A program made the translations under genes and the position numbers. This document shows, piece after piece, positions 58,458 through 64,000 of a stretch of 64,000 bases of DNA. The notes below the pieces were generated by a model. That model saw only the letters and a program-made list of their open reading frames with translations, was not told the origin of the DNA and searched no databases. Each line of letters opens with the position of its first letter. The first letter of the stretch is position 1. The stretch covers positions 81,942 to 145,941 of the forward strand of contig NZ_SCSK01000003.1 of assembly GCF_004297875.1 (NCBI RefSeq), given 5' to 3'. Source of the DNA: Pandoraea sp. Lineage in GTDB: Bacteria > Pseudomonadota > Gammaproteobacteria > Burkholderiales > Burkholderiaceae.

Positions 58458-60002
58458 ATGGCTGACAAGCTGATTGTGTTCGATACGACGTTGCGCGATG
58501 GCGAACAGTCGCCCGGCGCATCGATGACAAAGGAAGAAAAAATTCGCATCGCCCGTCAGCTCGAACGCCTGAAAGTCGACGTTATCGAGGCTGGTTTTGC
58601 CGCCAGTTCCAATGGTGATTTTGATGCCATCAAGGCCATTGCCGGGTTGATCAAGGACAGCACGGTATGCAGCCTGGCGCGCGCCAATGACCGGGATATC
58701 GGACGTGCCGCTGAGGCGCTCAAGGACGCCAACTCCGCGCGAATCCACACTTTCATCGCGACCTCGCCGCTGCACATGGAAAAGAAGCTGCGCATGACGC
58801 CGGAGCAGGTGCTGGAGCAGGCGAGGCTGGCAGTTCGCTTCGCGCGCCGCTTTACCGACAACATCGAGTTTTCGCCCGAGGACGGCAGCCGTTCCGAGAT
58901 GGATTTCCTGTGCCGGGTGCTGGAGACGGTGATCAGCGAAGGTGCCACCACCATCAATGTGACCGACACAGTCGGCTACGGCGTACCGGAACTGTACGGA
59001 CAATTGATTCGCACGCTGCGCGAGCGCGTACCGAATTCGGACAAAGCGGTATGGTCGGTACATTGCCACAACGATTTGGGCATGGCGGTTGCGAATTCGT
59101 TGGCCGGCGTGAAAATCGGCGGTGCGCGGCAGGTCGAATGCACCATCAACGGCCTGGGCGAGCGCGCCGGCAATACGTCGCTCGAAGAGATCGTGATGGC
59201 AGTCAAGACGCGCCGGGACTACTTTGGGCTCGACCTCGGCATCGACACGACGCAAATCGTGCCCGCCTCCAAGCTCGTTTCCCAGATCACCGGATTCGTG
59301 GTGCAGCCCAACAAGGCGGTGGTCGGCGCCAATGCATTTGCTCACGCTTCGGGAATTCACCAGGACGGCGTGCTCAAGGCGCGCGACACGTATGAAATCA
59401 TGCGGGCCGAGGACGTGGGCTGGAGCACCAATAAAATCGTGCTGGGCAAACTGTCTGGCCGCAACGCCTTCAAGCAGCGCCTTCAGGAGCTGGGCATCTC
59501 GTTGGATTCGGAAGGCGAGGTGAACAGTGCGTTTGCTCGCTTCAAGGAGCTTGCCGACCAGAAGGCCGAAATTTTCGACGAGGACATTCTGGCGATCGTG
59601 TCGAACGAAGCGCAGACCGGCAGCGGCGAGCACTTCGAATTCGTTTCCCTGTCGCAGCATTCGGAGACTGGCGAGCGTCCTCACGCGCGCGTGGTATTCC
59701 AGGCGGCCGGATCCGAACAGACCGGCGAGTCCGACGGCAACGGGCCGGTCGATGCCACACTCAACGCGATCGAGGGCCAAGTCAAGAGCGGCGCTGAACT
59801 GGTGCTGTATTCAGTCAACGCGATCACCACCGGCACGCAGTCGCAGGGCGAGGTGACTGTGCGTCTGTCCAAGGCCGGCCGTATCGTCAACGGTGTCGGC
59901 ACCGACCCCGATATCGTCGCAGCATCGGCCAAGGCGTACCTGTCGGCGCTGAACAAGCTGTACTCGAAAGCGGAAAAATTGAATCCGCAACTGACGCCCT
60001 GA
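58458..60002 (+). CDS. leuA: 2-isopropylmalate synthase
   Basis: LeuA condenses acetyl-CoA with 2-ketoisovalerate in the first step of leucine synthesis. The 514-residue protein starts with [16 protein letters not shown], has the metal-binding [16 protein letters not shown] and [13 protein letters not shown], and [10 protein letters not shown] near the end of the catalytic domain, followed by a full C-terminal regulatory domain (about 390-514) for leucine feedback. This is the long, DRE-TIM type I form. Confidence 0.97.
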   Translation: MADKLIVFDTTLRDGEQSPGASMTKEEKIRIARQLERLKVDVIEAGFAASSNGDFDAIKAIAGLIKDSTVCSLARANDRDIGRAAEALKDANSARIHTFIATSPLHMEKKLRMTPEQVLEQARLAVRFARRFTDNIEFSPEDGSRSEMDFLCRVLETVISEGATTINVTDTVGYGVPELYGQLIRTLRERVPNSDKAVWSVHCHNDLGMAVANSLAGVKIGGARQVECTINGLGERAGNTSLEEIVMAVKTRRDYFGLDLGIDTTQIVPASKLVSQITGFVVQPNKAVVGANAFAHASGIHQDGVLKARDTYEIMRAEDVGWSTNKIVLGKLSGRNAFKQRLQELGISLDSEGEVNSAFARFKELADQKAEIFDEDILAIVSNEAQTGSGEHFEFVSLSQHSETGERPHARVVFQAAGSEQTGESDGNGPVDATLNAIEGQVKSGAELVLYSVNAITTGTQSQGEVTVRLSKAGRIVNGVGTDPDIVAASAKAYLSALNKLYSKAEKLNPQLTP

Positions 60003-60041
60003 TAATCGGGGCGGGAGTTTCATGCTCCCCGGTATGGAAGC

Positions 60042-60067
60042 GGCGCCCCGGGGAGGGCGCCGTTTGC
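60042..60067 (+). terminator. Probable weak terminator of leuA
   Basis: CGGCGCCC (60042-60049) pairs with GGGCGCCG (60056-60063) across a six-base loop, followed only by TTT. It lies 40 bases after the leuA stop, before a converging gene. Confidence 0.45.
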
Positions 60068-60086
60068 GTTGCGGCGAGGCGGATCG

Positions 60087-60620
60087 TCAGAACAGAAACC
60101 GCCGATCGGGGTCGTGCAGCGGATCAGGCGTGGTCTGGGTCATGCGCAGGATGCCGTCGGGGCTGAAATAGAAATGCATCAGCATGTCCCAGGCGCCATA
60201 TTGCTTGAAGCGATAAGTCCAGACTTCGCGTTTCATGAGCGGGAAATAGGCCGTTTCGACCGGAATGCCGAAATGCCGCCGGACGTCGTCCTCGGTCCAT
60301 TTGCCGATCTGGGCCTGGTCGAACGCGTGGCTGGTCATGACATCCTGCACGTGCAGCACCCGGCCATGCGCGTCGAAATCGACGGCGATCGTGTGCTGGC
60401 CGTATGGGCGGGTCGGGTAGAGCCAGCGCGTGACGCCGTCTGGCCATTGATATACCTCGCGCGGCATGCCGAGGCGGGTCTCGACGTCCGCGCGGGATAC
60501 GCCCGCGGGAATGGTCCGCCAAATCGGCGTACAACCCGCGACGCAACCGGCCACCAGCAACGCGGCCAGCGACACTCTACGGGCCAGAGCGAGGCGGACG
60601 ATGCGCCACAGGAATGCCAT
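60087..60620 (-). CDS. BamE/SmpA-like lipoprotein
   Basis: The 177-residue protein has a basic start, a hydrophobic stretch (about 16-29) and two candidate lipobox cysteines (Cys26 in LVAGC, Cys30 in CVAGC). The mature part has a SmpA/OmlA-type repeat: VSRADVETRLGMPREVYQWPDG followed by a Tyr-rich beta strand, and a second similar unit IGKWTEDDVRRHFGIPVETAYF. This recalls BamE-like proteins but is longer and has two units, so I do not call it bamE. The ATG at 60620 has GAGGAGGAAAC directly upstream. It converges with leuA. Confidence 0.85.
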   Translation of the reverse strand: MAFLWRIVRLALARRVSLAALLVAGCVAGCTPIWRTIPAGVSRADVETRLGMPREVYQWPDGVTRWLYPTRPYGQHTIAVDFDAHGRVLHVQDVMTSHAFDQAQIGKWTEDDVRRHFGIPVETAYFPLMKREVWTYRFKQYGAWDMLMHFYFSPDGILRMTQTTPDPLHDPDRRFLF

Positions 60621-60718
60621 GTTTCCTCCTCGGTCGTCTTGGCCCTCATTATGCGCCGCCTGAGTTGGCAATGGTGACAACGCGATATGGCTGCCGGGAT
60701 TTTCGGGGCGAGTTCTGC

Positions 60719-60747
60719 TGGCAATCGGGGGATTTTTGCCATATAAT
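60719..60747 (+). promoter_or_regulatory. Probable rpsO promoter
   Basis: TATAAT at 60742-60747 lies 17 bases after TGGCAA (60719-60724). It is the only perfect -10 in the gap before rpsO and would give a leader of about 100 bases, long enough for S15 autoregulation. Confidence 0.5.
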
Positions 60748-60855
60748 CCTGCACTTGCAGTTGAATCGCGTTTTTTGCTTGGCACCGGACGCGGTTTTTG
60801 TAAATCCACGGCACGGCCTTTCTTCCGTGACCGCTTGTTCACTTAAGGAAAATCA

Positions 60856-61125
60856 ATGTCAGTTGCAGACATCAAAAAGTCGGACGTCGTTGCGCAGTAC
60901 GCGCGAGGCGCCAAGGATACCGGTTCGCCTGAAGTTCAGGTTGCTCTCTTGACGGCACGCATCAACGAACTGACGCCGCATTTCAAGGCGCACATGAAGG
61001 ATCACCACAGCCGTCGCGGTTTGCTGCGCATGGTGAGCCGCCGTCGCAAGCTGCTCGACTACCTGAAGGGTAAAGACGCTGACCGTTATCGTTCGTTGAT
61101 CGAAAAGCTCGGGCTGCGCAAGTAA
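60856..61125 (+). CDS. rpsO: 30S ribosomal protein S15
   Basis: The 89-residue product has the S15 sequence throughout: [52 protein letters not shown], binding the 16S rRNA central domain. Length is exactly that of bacterial S15. AAGGAAAATCA precedes the ATG. pnp follows after a terminator, the usual rpsO-pnp order. Confidence 0.98.
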   Translation: MSVADIKKSDVVAQYARGAKDTGSPEVQVALLTARINELTPHFKAHMKDHHSRRGLLRMVSRRRKLLDYLKGKDADRYRSLIEKLGLRK

Positions 61126-61145
61126 GCCGGAGGAATTGATTGAAG

Positions 61146-61185
61146 ATGCCTGTATCAGCACGCTGATGCAGGCATTTTGCTTTTT
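61146..61185 (+). terminator. Intrinsic terminator of rpsO
   Basis: ATGCCTGTATCAG (61146-61158) pairs with CTGATGCAGGCAT (61163-61175) with one G-T pair and loop CACG, followed by TTTTGCTTTTT. It lies 20 bases after the rpsO stop. Confidence 0.88.
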
Positions 61186-61252
61186 AGCGGCAAGGCGCTG
61201 GTACAGTGTTTTGCCTGGATTCTCGGGACCCCGCGGCAAGTAGGCTTTGTGT

Positions 61253-61306
61253 CATTCCAGCAGCGAGCCAGACCAGCACTGAAACGGTGCGGCGGTTGTT
61301 GGAATG
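61253..61306 (+). promoter_or_regulatory. Structured pnp leader, candidate RNase III site
   Basis: 61253-61264 pairs with 61295-61306 (12 base pairs with two G-T pairs; CATTCCAGCAGC with GTTGTTGGAATG). Inside the 30-base interior, GCACTG and CGGTGC form a second stem. The structure lies 90 bases before the pnp start. In E. coli a long leader stem is cut by RNase III and lets PNPase repress itself; the same role is inferred here. Confidence 0.5.
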
Positions 61307-61396
61307 GCATAACACTCCCCCTACGATTCGTCGGGTTTGCCCGGCAGCGTTGTCGCGCCGCTGCACCAATGAGCGCGACTCGACACAGGAGTGCAA

Positions 61397-63553
61397 ATGT
61401 TCAATAAAATCGTGAAAACCTTCCAGTGGGGACAGCACACGGTACGTCTGGAAACGGGCGAAATCGCTCGTCAGGCCAGTGGCGCTGTTCTGGTGGACGT
61501 CGATGAGACCGTCGTGTTGGCTACCGTGGTGGGGGCCAAGAATGCGAAACCGGGCCAGGATTTTTTCCCGCTGACCGTTGACTACATCGAGAAAACCTAC
61601 TCGGCCGGCAAGATCCCCGGCGGCTTCTTCAAGCGCGAAGGCCGTCCGTCCGAGAACGAGACGCTGACTTCCCGTCTGATCGATCGCCCGATTCGCCCGT
61701 TGTTTCCGGAAGGCTTCTACAACGAAGTCCAGGTCGTCATTCACGTTTTGTCGATCAACCCGGAAGTGCCGACCGATATTCCGGCGCTGATCGGTGCCTC
61801 GGCGGCGCTGGCCGTCTCCGGCCTGCCGTTCAACGGACCGGTTGGCGCGGCACGGGTAGCCTACATCGACAACCAGTACGTCCTGAACCCGACCCGCACG
61901 CAAATCGCGTCGTCGCGACTCGACCTGGTGGTCGCAGGTACCGAGCGGGCGGTATTGATGGTCGAATCGGAAGCCGACCAATTGCCGGAAGACATCATGC
62001 TCGGCGCCGTCGTGTTCGGCCACGAACAAATGCAGACAGCCATCAACGCGATTCATGATCTGGTGCGCGAAGGTGGTAAGCCGGAATGGGACTGGACGCC
62101 ACCCGCAAAGAACGAGCCGCTGATCGCGAATGTGTTGGCGCTGGCCGAGCAGGATTTGCGCGCTGCCTATCAAGTGCGCGAAAAGCAGGCTCGCACTCAG
62201 CAGGTTCGCGGTGTGTATGCTCAAGTCAAAGCCAAACTGGCCGAGCAAGCCGCTGCGAACGGCGCGGCCGCTCCTGACGACGTCGAAGTCGACAACATTC
62301 TGTTCGATCTCGAGGCGCGCATCGTGCGCAGCCAGATACTCAATGGCGAGCCGCGTATCGATGGTCGCGATACCCGCACGGTACGTCCCATCAGCATTCG
62401 CACCGGCGTGTTGCCGCGTACTCATGGGTCGGCGCTGTTCACGCGCGGCGAGACGCAAGCGCTGGTCGTCGCGACCCTGGGGACCAAGGGTGACGAGCAG
62501 ATTATCGACGCGCTGCAGGGCGAGTACCGCGATCGCTTCATGCTTCACTACAATATGCCGCCGTTTGCCACTGGCGAAACAGGGCGTGTCGGTTCGCCCA
62601 AGCGCCGCGAGATCGGCCATGGTCGTCTGGCCAAGCGTGCGCTGTTGGCCTGCTTGCCTAGCGAACAGGAATTCGGGTATTCAATTCGAGTGGTATCGGA
62701 AATCACCGAGTCGAATGGCTCGTCTTCGATGGCCTCGGTGTGCGGCGGTTGCCTGGCGCTGATGGATGCTGGCGTGCCGATGAAGGCGCACGTCGCCGGC
62801 ATTGCCATGGGTCTGATCCTCGACGGCAACAAGTTCGCCGTCCTGACCGATATTCTGGGCGACGAAGATCACCTCGGCGATATGGATTTCAAGGTGGCCG
62901 GTACTGCCGATGGCGTGACCGCGCTGCAGATGGATATCAAGATTCAGGGCATCACCAAGGAAATCATGCAAGTCGCGCTGGCGCAAGCCAAGGAAGGCCG
63001 CATGCACATCCTCGGCAAGATGCAGGGCGCCGTATCGGGCGCTCGTACGGAGCTGTCGGAGTTTGCGCCGCGCATGGTGTCGCTCAAGATCAATCCGGAG
63101 AAGATTCGCGATGTAATCGGCAAAGGCGGCTCGGTGATTCGTGCGCTGACCGAGGAAACCGGCACCAGCATCGATATCTCCGACGACGGCGTGGTGACTA
63201 TCGCCAGCACCAACTCGGAAGGGATGGCCGAGGCCAAGCGACGCATCGAAGCCATCACGGCTGAAGTCGAAGTGGGGCAGGTCTATGACGGTACCGTGTT
63301 GAAGCTGCTAGAGTTCGGTGCGATCGTCAGCGTGCTGCCGGGTAAGGATGGTTTGCTGCACATCTCCGAAATTGCCAACGAGCGAATCAAGGACATCAAT
63401 GAATGGCTCAAGGAAGGCCAGGCGGTGCGCGTCAAGGTGATCCAGCATGACGACAAGGGTCGCCTGCGTCTGTCCGTCAAGGCATTGACGCCGGAAGAGC
63501 AGGGAACACCGCTGGTCAAGCGCTCGTCGGAATCCGAGGCGCAAGCACAGTAA
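61397..63553 (+). CDS. pnp: Polyribonucleotide nucleotidyltransferase
   Basis: PNPase degrades RNA 3'-5' with phosphate and is part of the degradosome. The 718-residue protein has two RNase PH domains (about 1-230 and 310-540; [50 protein letters not shown]), the linking helical domain, a KH domain with [17 protein letters not shown] and an S1 domain ([23 protein letters not shown]). The ATG at 61397 has AGGAG six bases upstream; the GTG at 61391 overlaps it and is rejected. Confidence 0.97.
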   Translation: MFNKIVKTFQWGQHTVRLETGEIARQASGAVLVDVDETVVLATVVGAKNAKPGQDFFPLTVDYIEKTYSAGKIPGGFFKREGRPSENETLTSRLIDRPIRPLFPEGFYNEVQVVIHVLSINPEVPTDIPALIGASAALAVSGLPFNGPVGAARVAYIDNQYVLNPTRTQIASSRLDLVVAGTERAVLMVESEADQLPEDIMLGAVVFGHEQMQTAINAIHDLVREGGKPEWDWTPPAKNEPLIANVLALAEQDLRAAYQVREKQARTQQVRGVYAQVKAKLAEQAAANGAAAPDDVEVDNILFDLEARIVRSQILNGEPRIDGRDTRTVRPISIRTGVLPRTHGSALFTRGETQALVVATLGTKGDEQIIDALQGEYRDRFMLHYNMPPFATGETGRVGSPKRREIGHGRLAKRALLACLPSEQEFGYSIRVVSEITESNGSSSMASVCGGCLALMDAGVPMKAHVAGIAMGLILDGNKFAVLTDILGDEDHLGDMDFKVAGTADGVTALQMDIKIQGITKEIMQVALAQAKEGRMHILGKMQGAVSGARTELSEFAPRMVSLKINPEKIRDVIGKGGSVIRALTEETGTSIDISDDGVVTIASTNSEGMAEAKRRIEAITAEVEVGQVYDGTVLKLLEFGAIVSVLPGKDGLLHISEIANERIKDINEWLKEGQAVRVKVIQHDDKGRLRLSVKALTPEEQGTPLVKRSSESEAQAQ

Positions 63554-63600
63554 GCGAGGTGATCGATACCGGGCTGTCGACGGCTCGGTGATCGCGACGT

Positions 63601-63629
63601 AAAGAGCGAGCTTAGGCTCGCTTTTTTTT
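63601..63629 (+). terminator. Intrinsic terminator of pnp
   Basis: AGCGAGC (63605-63611) pairs with GCTCGCT (63616-63622) around TTAG, with A residues to the left and eight T residues to the right. It lies about 50 bases after the pnp stop. Confidence 0.92.
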
Positions 63630-63661
63630 GCCTAAATGCGGTAAAAAAGCAGGGCTAGGTA

Positions 63662-63690
63662 TTTACAAGATTTTGGATCATCTATAAAAT
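63662..63690 (+). promoter_or_regulatory. Promoter of tRNA-Ala
   Basis: TTTACA (63662-63667) and TAAAAT (63685-63690) are separated by 17 bases and lie just before the tRNA gene. Both match consensus at five of six positions. Confidence 0.7.
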
Positions 63691-63705
63691 CTCATTTCTC
63701 TGTTA

Positions 63706-63781
<76 letters not shown>

Positions 63782-63815
63782 CAGAACTGTTTCGCGTGAT
63801 CAGATCAAGCGAAAC

Positions 63816-63844
63816 TTCGCAAGCGAAGTAAAAGCATATATAAT
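63816..63844 (+). promoter_or_regulatory. Promoter of tRNA-Glu
   Basis: TTCGCA (63816-63821), 17 bases, then a perfect TATAAT (63839-63844), 42 bases before the tRNA. The -35 lies inside a CTTCGC-AA-GCGAAG inverted repeat. Confidence 0.6.
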
Positions 63845-63886
63845 GTGCGCCTTCGCTGAAATAGAGGCGAAATCAGCCAAGATTTT

Positions 63887-63962
63887 GTCCCCTTCGTCTA
63901 GAGGCCTAGGACATCACCCTTTCACGGTGAGTACAGGGGTTCGAATCCCCTAGGGGACGCCA
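63887..63962 (+). tRNA. tRNA-Glu (anticodon TTC)
   Basis: A 76-base cloverleaf with encoded CCA. The acceptor GTCCCCT pairs with AGGGGAC; the anticodon stem TCACC/GGTGA holds the loop CTTTCAC with anticodon TTC; the T arm reads GGGGTTCGAATCCCC. It should read both GAA and GAG codons. Confidence 0.97.
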
Positions 63963-64000
63963 GGATTCGACGCCGGAGTCATTCGGTTGAGTTCTGAACG

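Overview
The window looks like chromosomal DNA from a betaproteobacterium of the order Burkholderiales, most likely family Burkholderiaceae; I cannot fix the genus. The DNA is GC-rich, with strong G/C bias at third codon positions. The housekeeping gene set and its order (xseB-ispA-dxs next to a Rieske oxygenase and folE2, polA next to a LOG gene and thrB, rpsO-pnp, the BPSS1780-type membrane protein) fit that group. I found no insertion sequence, prophage, CRISPR array or rRNA operon.

Layout. (1) 1-9.8 kb: a tad/Flp tight-adherence pilus operon in one direction: end of cpaB, cpaC secretin, small lipoprotein, tadG, two TadE-type pseudopilins, cpaE/tadZ, cpaF/tadA ATPase, tadB and tadC. A MarR-type regulator overlaps the tadC stop and a membrane methyltransferase follows. 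(2) 10.6-14.0 kb: a urea transporter behind glnS, a probable gene remnant and an OsmB-like lipoprotein. (3) 14.0-26.3 kb, all on the minus strand: a catabolic region. It holds a GntR/FCD regulator, a class III CoA-transferase, two different acyl-CoA carboxyltransferases, a biotin carboxylase, a free-standing 73-residue biotin carrier and an MFS carrier. bioB follows, with a cytochrome P450 overlapping its stop, and a second class III CoA-transferase lies upstream. The regulator gene is preceded by a very AT-rich stretch carrying two copies of TTGTYAACAA, probable operator sites. This is the most interesting part of the window. (4) 26.5-44.4 kb: alaS, a small operon (MFS, class II aldolase, tautomerase, threonine aldolase), a ClC antiporter, a Nudix hydrolase, a TusA-like protein, galU, valS, uvrD, a membrane protein, thrB, a DUF2782 protein and a LOG protein. 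(5) 44.5-58.2 kb: polA, ndh, a rhodanese, a Rieske oxygenase, the isoprenoid set xseB-ispA-dxs, folE2, tsaD and an HI0933-type flavoprotein. (6) 58.4-64 kb: leuA, a lipoprotein, rpsO, pnp with a structured leader, then tRNA-Ala(GGC) and tRNA-Glu(TTC).

How the genes may work together. The tad genes build an adhesive pilus, and the coupled MarR protein is a candidate local regulator. In the 16-25 kb operon the simplest reading is import of an organic acid by the MFS carrier, activation by CoA transfer, then biotin-dependent carboxylation by a complex assembled from separate BC, BCCP and CT polypeptides. bioB next door could supply cofactor. The substrate cannot be read from the sequence. Most other genes are core housekeeping functions whose junctions are marked by recognisable intrinsic terminators.
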